From NCBI RefSeq assembly GCF_021654135.1, contig NZ_JAKGSD010000017.1, positions 118,123 to 153,593 on the forward strand: a stretch of 35,471 nucleotides of DNA. The letters are read 5' to 3'. Source of the DNA: Amycolatopsis tucumanensis (lineage in GTDB: Bacteria; Actinomycetota; Actinomycetes; Mycobacteriales; Pseudonocardiaceae). The position numbers and the translations under genes were made by a program. The number at the start of each line of letters is the position of its first letter. Positions within the stretch are counted from its first letter, which is position 1. Below, piece after piece: positions 7,922-15,775 of the stretch. The notes beneath the pieces are model-generated. The model saw nothing but the letters and a program-made list of their open reading frames with translations, searched no databases and was not told the DNA's origin.

Positions 7922-7974
7922 CTCCCCCTGGGGAGGAGATACCGCTCCTGGGGCGGCACCCCCTCCTGGGCGCC
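7922..7974. terminator. Hairpin cluster between convergent genes
   Basis: CTCCCC-CT-GGGGAG (7922-7935), CCGCTCCTGGGGCGG (7943-7957) and GGCACCC...GGGCGCC (7955-7974) are three successive short inverted repeats, each built on a CCTGGG core. They lie between the plus-strand M20 gene and the minus-strand ASCH gene, where a bidirectional terminator is expected. There is no T-tract. Confidence 0.4.
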
Positions 7975-8049
7975 GAATCCGATTGCCGCGCATCCCGGCC
8001 GTCACCGCACCGGGCGATGGCCGCGGCGGCACCGTGCCGGGCGCGCGGC

Positions 8050-8610
8050 TCAGGCGTCGCCGCCTTCGAGGAATGCCCTGCCTCTCGGCGAGAGGCGGTA
8101 ACCCACCTCCAGGCTTTCCGTCAGGCCGAGTTCCTTCAGGCGCCGCACGCGGCGTTTGAACACGTCGCGCGCCAGGCCGACCCGCTCGGCCAGCTCCACG
8201 GCCCGCACGCCCTCGTTGTCGGCGATCAGCCTCAGGAACGCGCCGGTCCACGGGACCTCCGCCACCCGGTCCATCCGCCACAGCGCGGCGCCGATCGCGG
8301 CGCGGTCGTCGTCCGTCAGGTCGGCGGTTTCCCGCAGGGCGATCCGCGGGTCCGGGCCCGCCACGCGCAGTCCGATCCGGTACAGCCGTCCCGAACCGCG
8401 GTCGGGCATCTGCGCCGCCGACTCGTAGCCCGCCGCCCTGGCGTCCTCGTCGGTCACCGTCGCGACCTCGTCCACCGAGGTCACCTCGACCACCCCGGCC
8501 GCGGTGCGCATCCGGGAACCGGGGCGCACACGGGGCGCGTCCCACCTGCGGAAGGCCACCGTGACGCGGCCCGCCGCCAGTCCCTCGATCGCCGCGCGGT
8601 CGAAGAGCAT
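8050..8610 (-). CDS. ASCH-domain protein with C-terminal winged helix
   Basis: A 186-aa protein. The start at 8610 is chosen because MLFDRAAIEGLAAGRVTVAF begins the conserved domain; an upstream ATG at 8700 would run into the divergent gene. The N-terminal half looks like an ASCH (PUA-like, RNA-binding) domain: an opening helix, the basic VAFRRWDAPRVRPGSR strand and VVEVTSVDEV. The C-terminal half has helix-turn-helix features, VRAVELAERVGLARDVFKRRVRRLKELGL, and then a wing (about 140-180). Function is unknown; RNA or modified-nucleotide binding is suggested by the family. It is divergent from the DUF4291 gene, with only 52 bp between their starts. Confidence 0.75.
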   Translation of the reverse strand: MLFDRAAIEGLAAGRVTVAFRRWDAPRVRPGSRMRTAAGVVEVTSVDEVATVTDEDARAAGYESAAQMPDRGSGRLYRIGLRVAGPDPRIALRETADLTDDDRAAIGAALWRMDRVAEVPWTGAFLRLIADNEGVRAVELAERVGLARDVFKRRVRRLKELGLTESLEVGYRLSPRGRAFLEGGDA

Positions 8611-8662
8611 GCCCCAGTCTCGCACGCAAAACCGCTTGCGCCCATGCCCGAAGATCACCCAC

Positions 8663-9250
8663 ATGAGCAATGAGATCCGTGCCCGGTACGACGACGACAC
8701 GATCGTCGTGTACCAGGCCTACTCCCCCGAGATCGCCGAGCCCGCCCTGCGCGCCGGCACGTTCGTGGCGCCGTTCAAGCGCGGCCGCATGACGTGGATC
8801 AAACCGTCGTTCCTCTGGATGGCCTACCGCAGCGGCTGGGCCCGCAAGCCCGGCCAGGAACGGGTCCTCGCGGTGACCATCACCCGCGCCGGCTTCGAAT
8901 GGGCGCTGGCGCACTCGTGCCTGTCCGCGTTCGACCCGGGCCACCACCCCAGCGAGGACGCGTGGCGACGGCAACTGGCCACCAGCCCGGTGCGCATCCA
9001 GTGGGACCCGGACAAGAACCTGCACCTGCAGCCGCTCCCGCGACGCGCCATCCAGATCGGCCTGGCCGGCGAGGCCTCCGACCGCTACGTCGGCGAGTGG
9101 ATCACCGGCCTGACCGACGAGACGGAACGCGCCCACGAGATCGAAGCGCTGGTGCGCGACCGCCGCCTGGACGAGGCCCGCGCACTCCTCCCGGAGGAGC
9201 GCCCCTACCCGGTCGACGCGGACCTGGCCGCCCGCATCGGCGCCGCCTAA
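8663..9250 (+). CDS. DUF4291 family protein
   Basis: A 195-aa protein starting at ATG 8663. It carries the family's conserved core: YQAYSPEIAEPALRAGTFVA near the start, then the FKRGRMTWIKPSFLWMAYRSGW block (about 36-57), and PVRIQWDPDKNLHLQPLPRRAIQIGL (about 110-135) followed by a short helical tail. DUF4291 proteins are widespread in bacteria and fungi and have no firmly known function. The stop is followed at once by a decayed copy of the end of the neighbouring hydroxylase gene. It shares a short control region with the divergent ASCH gene. Confidence 0.88.
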   Translation: MSNEIRARYDDDTIVVYQAYSPEIAEPALRAGTFVAPFKRGRMTWIKPSFLWMAYRSGWARKPGQERVLAVTITRAGFEWALAHSCLSAFDPGHHPSEDAWRRQLATSPVRIQWDPDKNLHLQPLPRRAIQIGLAGEASDRYVGEWITGLTDETERAHEIEALVRDRRLDEARALLPEERPYPVDADLAARIGAA

Positions 9251-9320
9251 GGGCCCACCCGCGCCACGGCATCCGCGGCGCGCGACGGCCGCCAGGCGAC
9301 GAAACCGTCCGGGCGCAACG
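9251..9320 (-). pseudogene. Decayed copy of the 3' end of the adjacent FAD hydroxylase gene
   Basis: Read on the minus strand this stretch encodes RPDGFVAWRPSRAADAVARVGP and then a stop. The intact hydroxylase ends RPDGFVAWRSPVAVAGADAV...VVARVLAR. The DNA GCCAGGCGACGAARCCGTCCGGGCGCA is shared with 9455-9481. The duplicate extends left across the end of the DUF4291 gene: CGCATCGGCGCCGCCTAA at 9233-9250 is matched in 16 of 18 bases by 9371-9388. So a whole gene junction was tandemly duplicated about 138 bp apart and one copy has since decayed. The stretch 9321-9384 holds nothing else recognisable. Confidence 0.7.
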
Positions 9321-9384
9321 GTCCGACATCCCCGCCCACCGCGCCGCCCGGCGGGGCCGGGCGAGTCGCTCGCATCGGCGCCGG

Positions 9385-10887
9385 CTAGCGGGCCAGCACC
9401 CGCGCCACCACCGACTCCAGCACCGCATCCGCGCCCGCCACGGCGACCGGCGAGCGCCAGGCGACGAAGCCGTCCGGGCGCACCAGCAAGGCGCCGCCCT
9501 TCTCGATGCCGATCGTCGACAACCAGTCCGCGTCCGGCAGCACCGCCGCGCCCATCGGGACGTCCAGCCGGGCGGCGGCCTTCTCCGCGGCCTCGCGCCA
9601 GGACACCTCGCCCGCGAACACCGTGAACCCGGATCCCACCAGGTCCAGAGTGGACACCCCGGGCGAGACCCACCGGTGCGGCAACCGGGATCCCGGGGCG
9701 CCATCCAGTGCGGCCGCCAAATCCTCTGTGGACGGTGGCCGCACGACCGCGTCGATGACCGCCGTCGAGTCGTACCGGTAGCCCATCGTCACCAGCGGCG
9801 CGTTCCACGCCCCGACGGCCTCCCGCTCCGCCACCGCGGCCGGGTCCCAGTGCAGCCGCGGGTTCTCCCAGCGCAGCACGGCCTGCCGCGTCACGAACTC
9901 GGCCACCGCGTGCCGCTCGTCGTGGTAGGTGTCCAGCAGGCCCTCGCCGGCCTGGCCTGCCAGCACCAGCGCCAGCTTCCACGCCAGGTTGTGCGCGTCG
10001 GCCATCCCCGTGTTGAGCCCGAACGCCCCGAGCGGCGAGACCGACCGCGCGGCGTCCCCTGCCAGGAACGCCCGCCCCGCCCGGAACTCCTCGGCCATCC
10101 GCAGCGTCGCGCGCCACCACTTCGCGGCGACCACCCGCACCGGCACGTCCGCGCCGAGCGCCGTCCGGATGAGTTCCTCGGGGCTCCCGGGCGCGCCGGT
10201 GTGCAGGACCCACCGCCGTTCGCCGACGCTGAGCAGCATCCCCCGCACGTCCGGGTGCCCGATCTCCACCATCGTCGGCAGCGCGCCGAAGAACCCGGTG
10301 AGATCCGCCTCGAACAGGATGTTCAGCACCGGCTCCCCCACCTCGCCGGGACCGGTCGTGCCGATCCCGAGCGCAGGCCGCACGGCGGTCTTCACCCCGT
10401 CCGCCCCGATGAGGTACCGCGTCCGCAGGACCCGCCCGTCGGACAGCTCCACCGACACCCCGTCCGCGTCCTGCGAAACCCCAGCGACGGCCACGCCGAA
10501 TTCCACCGTCGCGCCCCGCTCGCGCGCGGCGGGCAGCAGCGCCGCGTCCAGCCGGTCCTGCGGGTAGTGGCCGACGGGCTGCTCCGGCGAGATCTCCGGC
10601 TGCGTGAACGGCGTCCGCCGCGGCGCGTTCGCCCGGTCGATCTCCGCGACCGTGCGCGCGTCCGCCTTCCACATCTCGGTCGACCGGACCGCGACGGCGT
10701 CGAGTTCCGCCGTCAGGCCGGCCTCGCGGAAGAACTCCAGCGTGCGCGGGCTGAGACCGAGCGCCCGCGGGTGCTCCGACAGACCCGCGCGGCGCTCCAC
10801 CACGTGCGCGCGCACCCCGTGGTGCGCCAGGAACACCGCGGCGGCGAGGCCGACCGACCCACCACCGGCGATCACCACATCCGACAT
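9385..10887 (-). CDS. FAD-dependent aromatic hydroxylase (PHBH/PgaE-type monooxygenase)
   Basis: A 500-aa class A flavoprotein monooxygenase, starting at ATG 10887 behind GGAGGAGGAAG. The three fingerprint motifs are present: the N-terminal dinucleotide fold VVIAGGGSVGLAAAVFLAHHG (glycines 8-13), YLIGADGVKTAVR (DG motif) and FLAGDAARSVSPLGAFGLNTGMADAHNLAWKLALVL (GD motif). The C-terminal 110 residues form a thioredoxin-like domain without a CXXC, as in polyketide-type hydroxylases of this family. It likely hydroxylates an aromatic compound with NAD(P)H and O2. It is divergent from a TetR gene, with operators between them, so it is probably an inducible detoxification or degradation enzyme. 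Confidence 0.93.
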   Translation of the reverse strand: MSDVVIAGGGSVGLAAAVFLAHHGVRAHVVERRAGLSEHPRALGLSPRTLEFFREAGLTAELDAVAVRSTEMWKADARTVAEIDRANAPRRTPFTQPEISPEQPVGHYPQDRLDAALLPAARERGATVEFGVAVAGVSQDADGVSVELSDGRVLRTRYLIGADGVKTAVRPALGIGTTGPGEVGEPVLNILFEADLTGFFGALPTMVEIGHPDVRGMLLSVGERRWVLHTGAPGSPEELIRTALGADVPVRVVAAKWWRATLRMAEEFRAGRAFLAGDAARSVSPLGAFGLNTGMADAHNLAWKLALVLAGQAGEGLLDTYHDERHAVAEFVTRQAVLRWENPRLHWDPAAVAEREAVGAWNAPLVTMGYRYDSTAVIDAVVRPPSTEDLAAALDGAPGSRLPHRWVSPGVSTLDLVGSGFTVFAGEVSWREAAEKAAARLDVPMGAAVLPDADWLSTIGIEKGGALLVRPDGFVAWRSPVAVAGADAVLESVVARVLAR

Positions 10888-10906
10888 GAGCTTCCTCCTC
10901 CCAGAC

Positions 10907-10942
10907 GGGAACACTGTTCCCGTTCTTGGGAACACTGTACCC
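10907..10942. promoter_or_regulatory. Two tandem TetR-type operators
   Basis: GGGAACA-C-TGTTCCC (10907-10921) has perfect 7-bp arms. A second copy, GGGAACA-C-TGTACCC (10928-10942), has a single arm mismatch. They are 21 bp apart (two helical turns, same face) between the divergent hydroxylase and TetR starts. The second overlaps the putative -35 of tetR, which fits autorepression together with repression of the hydroxylase. Confidence 0.8.
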
Positions 10943-10954
10943 GAGAAGTACGCT
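10926..10954 (+). promoter_or_regulatory. Promoter of the tetR gene, probably leaderless
   Basis: TTGGGA (10926-10931), 17 bp, then TACGCT (10949-10954), six bases before the ATG at 10961. There is no ribosome site, so a leaderless transcript is likely. Operator 2 covers the -35. Confidence 0.5.
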
Positions 10955-10960
10955 GTGCCC

Positions 10961-11671
10961 ATGCCGCCCGCCAAGAAGCCGCCGACGATGGTCTGGATGC
11001 GCGACCGGACCACGAAGACGCGGCCGGTCGTCACCGAGGAGAAGATCGTCCGGACGGCCATCGCGATCGCCGACGCCGAGGGACTGGACGCGCTGTCCAT
11101 GCGGCGGTTGGCGGCGGAAATGGGCACCGGCACCACGTCGCTCTACCGGCACGTGGCCGGCAAGGACGAGCTGTTCGAGCTGATGGTCGACACGATCATC
11201 GGCGAGGAGCCGCTGCCCGAACCCGGCGACGACTGGCGCGCCGAGCTGGCCCAGCTGGCCCGCCGCCAGCGGGCCGTCATGCTGCTGCACCCCTGGCTCG
11301 CCCAGCAGGCGGCCCGCCACCCGACGCTCGGGCCGAACGTGATCGCGCGCGCCGACCACCACCTCGGCATCGTCTCCAGGATGACCGGCGACCCGACGCT
11401 CGCGACGATGGTGGTGGACACGATCAACACCCACGTGCTGGGAGCGGTGTCCGCCGAGCTGGCCGAGCTGGAGGTCCAGCGCCGCACCGGCATGACCGAA
11501 GACGAGTGGCGGAACTGGGTGGGCGCCTACGTCCGGCAGGTCGTCGAGTCCGGCCGGTACCCGCACTTCAACCGGCGGGTGCTGGAAGCCGACGACGTCG
11601 ATCCCGCCACCCGCTTCGAATTCGGCCTGGAATGCCTGCTCACCGGGATCGAAGCGGCCCTGCGCGGGTGA
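10961..11671 (+). CDS. TetR family repressor
   Basis: A 236-aa protein. The DNA-binding domain near the N-terminus has IVRTAIAIADAEGLDALSMR followed by the helix-turn-helix RLAAEMGTGTTSLYRHVAGKDEL (about 49-71). The C-terminal part, with WLAQQAARHPTLGPNVI and a late FEFGLECLLTGIEAAL, matches the TetR_C (tetracycline-repressor-like) ligand domain seen in actinobacterial repressors of this size. It is divergent from the FAD hydroxylase and 74 bp from it, with two palindromic operators between. It is the likely local repressor, lifted by an aromatic or polyketide-like ligand (inference). Confidence 0.93.
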   Translation: MPPAKKPPTMVWMRDRTTKTRPVVTEEKIVRTAIAIADAEGLDALSMRRLAAEMGTGTTSLYRHVAGKDELFELMVDTIIGEEPLPEPGDDWRAELAQLARRQRAVMLLHPWLAQQAARHPTLGPNVIARADHHLGIVSRMTGDPTLATMVVDTINTHVLGAVSAELAELEVQRRTGMTEDEWRNWVGAYVRQVVESGRYPHFNRRVLEADDVDPATRFEFGLECLLTGIEAALRG

Positions 11672-11683
11672 ACTCCCGGACGG

Positions 11684-12061
11684 TCAGCCCGCGGCCAGCG
11701 CCTCGTCGACGGTTCCGTAGAGGTCGAGCACCTTGTCCAGCGCGGTGAGCGCGAAGATCCGGGCCAGCGAGCCCGGTGCGACGATCCGCAGCACGACGCC
11801 CGACGTGAGCGCGGCGGTGATCGCGGCCAGCCCGGACGATCCGAGGAACGCGACCCCGCTCAGGTCGACCACGACCACGCGCGGCCGTCGCGCCATCAAG
11901 CGGCGGAACGCGGCCTCCAGCCTGCCCGCGGTGGCCAGGTCGAGTTCGCCGCCGACCGCGAGCACGGCGACGTCGCGACTCGGCCAGCGGACCGAGACGT
12001 GCAGCGGTGTGGATGTGCTGAGTCCGGCGGATTCCTCCGGAACACGCGGAGCCCGTGACAT
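11684..12061 (-). CDS. STAS-domain anti-sigma-factor antagonist
   Basis: A 125-aa SpoIIAA/RsbV-type protein. The start at 12061 (MSRAPRVPEE) is preferred over an in-frame ATG at 12121; AAGGGTAGG lies about 15 bp upstream. The core is VVVVDLSGVAFLGSSGLAAI, with the canonical phosphorylatable serine at the SSG (about Ser75/76). Unlike the STAS gene at 902-1282, it keeps that serine, so regulation by an anti-sigma kinase is plausible. It is divergent from a MEDS-STAS / MEDS-kinase gene pair and probably works with them in a partner-switching cascade; no sigma factor is encoded nearby. Its stop is 12 bp from that of tetR. Confidence 0.9.
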   Translation of the reverse strand: MSRAPRVPEESAGLSTSTPLHVSVRWPSRDVAVLAVGGELDLATAGRLEAAFRRLMARRPRVVVVDLSGVAFLGSSGLAAITAALTSGVVLRIVAPGSLARIFALTALDKVLDLYGTVDEALAAG

Positions 12062-12210
12062 GATGCGCTCGCCTACCCTTCGGCGACAGCATTCTGCGGC
12101 TGCGCTCTGAACCGCGTCCAACCCAGCGTAGTCGACGCGCCTCCGGCAGTACCACCGCCGGGCGCGACGGGCCCTGTCCCGGCCGCCGCGGCGCGGTACG
12201 CTCGGATGCG

Positions 12211-13050
12211 ATGAGACGGTCCGGAATCGTCGTGGACGCGCGCGGCCTCGGCTGCCACGACCACCTGTGCTGGGGCTACGAGGACCCGGCCGAGTTCCGG
12301 TCCCGCGTTCGGGAGTTCCTGGCCGAGGGTCTGGCCCTGGGTCACCGGGTCTGCTACGCCGGGACCGGCCCGGTGTCGCGCCTGGCCACGGATCTGGACG
12401 GCATCGTGGACGGCGGCGAGGCCCGCCGCCGCGGCGATCTGCGGGTGGTTTCGCTCGACGACCTCGGCGCGCTCGGCGATCCGCACGTGCGCTTGCGGAT
12501 CTACGCGAAGGCCACCGAGGCGGCGCTGGCCGACGGTTACCGGGGCCTGCGGGTGGCGGCCGACGTCACCGGGCTGTTGCGGTCACCCACGCGGTTGAAT
12601 TCGCTGGCGCGGTTCGAGCACCTCGCGGACGGCTACTCCGCGGTGCACCCGTTTTCCGCGCTGTGCGGCTACGACCGCCGGAAGCTGGACCGGCCCACCC
12701 TGGCGCTGCTGTCCGCGCTCCACCCGAGCGCCAACGAAAACGGCGCGGGTTTCCGGTTGCACGCCTCGGCCCGCGGCGGCTGCTGCGCGAGCCTCGGCGG
12801 CGAACTCGACCTCGCTTCGGCCGAGTTGTTCCCCCGCGCACTCGGCCACGTCGACCCCCGGCCCGTCGGCGGCCGGCTGGTGCTCGACGCGGCCACCCTG
12901 GACTTCATCGACCACCGCAACCTGCTGACGCTGGCCGAGCACGCCAGGCGGCACGCGGCCGAGGTGGTTCTGCGCGCTCCCCGCCCGGGACCGGCGAGCG
13001 TCGTGGAGGTCCTGAAACTCGAGGACATCCGCGTGGAGGCCCCGCGATGA
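12211..13050 (+). CDS. MEDS-domain sensor fused to a STAS domain
   Basis: A 279-aa protein. The N-terminal MEDS (DcmR sensory) domain has the diagnostic GLGCHDHLCWGYEDPAEFRSR (about 12-32), a GHRVCYAGTGP strand and HPFSALCGYDRR. A STAS domain follows at about 185-275 (LGGELDLASAELF, VLDAATLDFIDHRNLLTL). The phospho-acceptor position of the STAS domain is FIDHRN, so the serine is replaced, near residue 231. MEDS domains are thought to sense small molecules or haem-like ligands in methylotroph and actinomycete regulators. A TACGCT -10 (12197-12202) eight bases before the ATG suggests a leaderless transcript. Its stop overlaps the next start (ATGA). Confidence 0.88.
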   Translation: MRRSGIVVDARGLGCHDHLCWGYEDPAEFRSRVREFLAEGLALGHRVCYAGTGPVSRLATDLDGIVDGGEARRRGDLRVVSLDDLGALGDPHVRLRIYAKATEAALADGYRGLRVAADVTGLLRSPTRLNSLARFEHLADGYSAVHPFSALCGYDRRKLDRPTLALLSALHPSANENGAGFRLHASARGGCCASLGGELDLASAELFPRALGHVDPRPVGGRLVLDAATLDFIDHRNLLTLAEHARRHAAEVVLRAPRPGPASVVEVLKLEDIRVEAPR

Positions 13051-13982
13051 GCACCGGATTCGTGCACGAGGCCCTGTTCTACGGCTCACCGGAGGAGTAC
13101 CTGGCCGGGCTGGTGCCGTTCCTGACCGACGGCCTGGCGGCGGGCGATCCGGTGGCGGCCGCCGTGCCGGAGCCCAACCTGTCGCTGCTGCGCGAGGCGC
13201 TCGGCGACGACGCGAGCCGCGTGCACCTGCTCGACATGGGCGTCGCGGGCCGCAACCCGGGCCGGATCATCCCCCAGGTGCTGCGGGGCTTCGCCGACCG
13301 GCACCGCGACGCCGCCCGCGTGCGCATCATCGGCGAGCCCATCTGGGACGGGCGGTCCGCCGTCGAGTACCCGGCCTGCGCGCAGCACGAGGCTCTCATC
13401 AACCCGGCCTTCGCGGGCCGCGACGTGACGATCGTGTGCCCGTACGACACCAAGGCGCTCGACCCGGTCGCGATCGCCGACGCCCACGTGACGCACCCAC
13501 TGGTCACCGAGGGTGGCGTGCGGCGCGGCAGCGACACCTACGCGTGGGACGATCTCGTCGCCCGGTACAACGACGAGCTGAAACCGGCCGCGGGCGCGGT
13601 GACGTTCCGCGTCCAGGTGCCGGACGACCTGTCCGTGGCGCGCCGGTCCGTCGCCGCGTACGCGCTGGAGTTCGGGCTGGGCGAAGCGCGCACCGAGGAC
13701 CTGAAGCTGATCGTCACCGAGCTGGCGACGAACAGCCTGCTGCACGCCGGCACCGCGTGCGAGCTGAGCCTGTGGCGCGAGGGCGCGGAACTGGTCTGCT
13801 CGGTCACCGACGGCGGGCGGCTGACCGACCCGCTCGCCGGACGGCGCCCGCCCGAACGGGGTCAGCTGTCCGGCCGCGGCCTGCTGCTCGTCAACGACCT
13901 GGCCGACCTGGTCCGCACACACCGCGCGCCGCACGGCACGACCATCCAGGTTCGCATGCGGCTGGACGGAAAGCCCTTGTGA
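13047..13982 (+). CDS. MEDS-domain sensor fused to an anti-sigma-type HATPase kinase
   Basis: A 311-aa protein in ATGA overlap with the previous gene. The MEDS domain (about 1-170) begins FVHEALFYGSPEEYLAGLVP and includes the conserved IIGEPIWDGRSAVEYPACAQHEALIN. The C-terminal HATPase_c domain (about 195-311) has the N-box LKLIVTELATNSLLHAG and the G boxes VTDGGR and SGRGLLLVNDLAD, as in RsbW/SpoIIAB-like serine kinases. With the divergent serine-bearing STAS protein it makes a plausible sensor-kinase and antagonist pair. Signal and target sigma factor are unknown. Confidence 0.9.
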   Translation: MSTGFVHEALFYGSPEEYLAGLVPFLTDGLAAGDPVAAAVPEPNLSLLREALGDDASRVHLLDMGVAGRNPGRIIPQVLRGFADRHRDAARVRIIGEPIWDGRSAVEYPACAQHEALINPAFAGRDVTIVCPYDTKALDPVAIADAHVTHPLVTEGGVRRGSDTYAWDDLVARYNDELKPAAGAVTFRVQVPDDLSVARRSVAAYALEFGLGEARTEDLKLIVTELATNSLLHAGTACELSLWREGAELVCSVTDGGRLTDPLAGRRPPERGQLSGRGLLLVNDLADLVRTHRAPHGTTIQVRMRLDGKPL

Positions 13983-13987
13983 CAGAA

Positions 13988-14024
13988 GGGGCCGGGATGT
14001 CCACTTCGGAACCGATCCGGCCCC
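13988..14024 (+). terminator. Possible terminator after the MEDS operon
   Basis: GGGGCCGG (13988-13995) and CCGGCCCC (14017-14024) form an 8-bp G+C stem with a 21-nt loop, five bases after the MEDS-kinase stop and before the next gene. There is no T-run, as is common in high-GC actinomycetes. Confidence 0.45.
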
Positions 14025-14060
14025 CACGGCGATCACCCACCCGGTATGTTCGGCCGGGTC

Positions 14061-14822
14061 ATGACGAAACCCGACCAGCCGTTCCTCCTCGACACCCTGC
14101 GCGCCGAGATCCACGGCATCGGGGTCCTCGCCGCTCCGGCCGATCCGGACCTCCCGGTGCCCGCGTGTCCGGGGTGGACGGCGGGCGCGCTGGTCCGCCA
14201 CCTCGGCGGGGTGGCGCACCGCGTGACCGACTGGGTGGACAGCCAGACCCTGCCGCTGGAGTGGGAACAGGAGCCGCCCGCGGGGCGGGACGTGCTGAGC
14301 TGGTTCCAGGCCGCGGCCGACGGGCTGTTCCGCAGCCTCGCCAGCCGCCCGCCGAGCTTCCCCTGCCAGACCTGGTTCCCCGCCGACCGGACCTACGGGT
14401 TCTGGCGCCGACGGATGGCCCACGAGTTCACCGTGCACCGCGTCGACCTGGAGCAGGCGCTGGGCCTGCCGCCGGTGGTGGATCCGGCGCTGGCCGCCGA
14501 CGGGGTGGACGAGGTGCTGACGGTGTGGCTGGCGGAGGGCAACCGGCCGGCGCCCGAGGACACGGTGTCGGTGGACGCCTCGGGCGAGGTGTTCGAGGTG
14601 CGGTGCGCCGGTCGCGTGTGGACGGTGCGGATGCCCTCGGGGACCGGAAATCCCTTGGTGCGACCGGAACCGGCGGCGAGCGCGGACGGGCGGGTGTCCG
14701 GCGCGCCGGCGGACGTGTACCTGTGGCTGTGGGGTCGCGGGCCTGCCGACCCGCTGACGGTGACCGGGGACGTCTCCGGACTGCGTGCGGCGCTGGCGGC
14801 CGTCACCCGCTACGCGGCGTGA
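14061..14822 (+). CDS. Maleylpyruvate isomerase-family, mycothiol-dependent DinB-like protein
   Basis: A 253-aa protein. ATG 14061 is preferred over ATG 14046, which only adds MFGRV. The N-terminal DinB-like four-helix domain shows LPVPACPGWTAGALVRHLGG and VAHRVTDWV, and then RRMAHEFTVHRVDLEQAL with the HE..HR.D metal/thiol motif of this family. A C-terminal MDMPI_C domain follows (TVSVDASGEVFEVRC...GAPADVYLWLWGR). Family members use mycothiol, as in maleylpyruvate isomerase, but most have no proven substrate. The motif supports a mycothiol-producing actinobacterial host. A hairpin-bearing gap separates it from the MEDS genes. Confidence 0.88.
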   Translation: MTKPDQPFLLDTLRAEIHGIGVLAAPADPDLPVPACPGWTAGALVRHLGGVAHRVTDWVDSQTLPLEWEQEPPAGRDVLSWFQAAADGLFRSLASRPPSFPCQTWFPADRTYGFWRRRMAHEFTVHRVDLEQALGLPPVVDPALAADGVDEVLTVWLAEGNRPAPEDTVSVDASGEVFEVRCAGRVWTVRMPSGTGNPLVRPEPAASADGRVSGAPADVYLWLWGRGPADPLTVTGDVSGLRAALAAVTRYAA

Positions 14823-14899
14823 GATTGGGCACGACAGCCGCGGGATCAGGTCGCGAGGGCCCAGAATGGGTGGGTTGCGCACCAACCCAGGGAGGGCCG

Positions 14900-15775
14900 A
14901 TGCAGGAGCCGTTGTTCGGCTCGGTCGACGAGGTCGTCGAGCGCCTGGCTGGCGCGGGCTACCTGGCGTCCACCGCCGTCGCCACCACCGTCTTCCTCGC
15001 CGACCGCCTCGGCAAGCCGCTGCTGGTCGAGGGCCCGGCCGGGGTCGGCAAGACCGAGCTGGCGCGGGCGCTGGCGCAGGCCACCGGCAGCGAGCTGGTG
15101 CGGCTGCAGTGCTACGAGGGCATCGACGAGGCCCGCGCGCTCTACGAGTGGAACCACGCCAAGCAGCTGCTGCGCATCACCGCGGGCCGCGACGAGGGCT
15201 GGGAACAGGCCCGCGACGAGGTGTTCAGCGAGGAGTTCCTGCTCCCCCGCCCGCTGCTCAAGGCGATCCGCAACCCGGACCCCACGGTCCTGCTGATCGA
15301 CGAGACCGACAAGGCCGACGTTGAGATGGAGGGCCTGCTGCTGGAGGTCCTCGGCGACTTCCAGGTGACCGTGCCGGAGCTGGGCACGATCACCGCGCAG
15401 CGTCGCCCGTTCGTGTTGCTCACCTCGAACGCGACGCGTGAGCTGTCGGAGGCGCTCAAGCGGCGCTGCCTGTTCCTGCACCTGGACTTCCCCACGCCGG
15501 AGCTGGAGCGCGACATCGTCACGCTCAAGGTCCCCGGGCTGGACGCGCGCCTGGCGGACTCGGTGGTGCGGGTCGTGGCCGCGCTGCGGACGATGGAACT
15601 GCGCAAGGCGCCCTCCATCGCCGAGACCGTCGACTGGGCGCGCACGCTGCTCGCGCTGGGCGCCGACACGCTCGACGAGCAGGTGGTCGAGACCAGCCTC
15701 GGCGTGATCCTGAAGTACCAGAGCGATCACCGGAAGGCCGCGGCCGAGCTGCGGCTCGACTCGCTGCTGTCATGA
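14900..15775 (+). CDS. MoxR-type AAA+ ATPase
   Basis: A 291-aa AAA+ protein starting at ATG 14900 behind GGGAGGG. Walker A is GPAGVGKT (45-52), Walker B LLIDETDK (about 131-138), sensor 1 VLLTSNATREL, and the MoxR arginine region ALKRRCLFLHLDFP. MoxR ATPases act as chaperones that help insert cofactors or assemble complexes together with a VWA partner, which is the next gene (overlap ATGA). A 7-bp inverted repeat (TGGGTTG at 14871, CAACCCA at 14883) lies just before the ribosome site and may tune expression. The target complex is not identifiable here. Confidence 0.94.
   Translation: MQEPLFGSVDEVVERLAGAGYLASTAVATTVFLADRLGKPLLVEGPAGVGKTELARALAQATGSELVRLQCYEGIDEARALYEWNHAKQLLRITAGRDEGWEQARDEVFSEEFLLPRPLLKAIRNPDPTVLLIDETDKADVEMEGLLLEVLGDFQVTVPELGTITAQRRPFVLLTSNATRELSEALKRRCLFLHLDFPTPELERDIVTLKVPGLDARLADSVVRVVAALRTMELRKAPSIAETVDWARTLLALGADTLDEQVVETSLGVILKYQSDHRKAAAELRLDSLLS

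Noticed and set aside
7529..11566. A minus-strand open frame of 1,345 codons
   Set aside because: It runs through the heptad repeats and antisense or out of frame across several well-supported genes; its sequence is R/G/A-rich with no domain. Such frames are expected in high-GC DNA.
8794..11748. A plus-strand open frame of 984 codons
   Set aside because: It is antisense to the FAD hydroxylase and out of frame with tetR and DUF4291; no motif, composition artefact.
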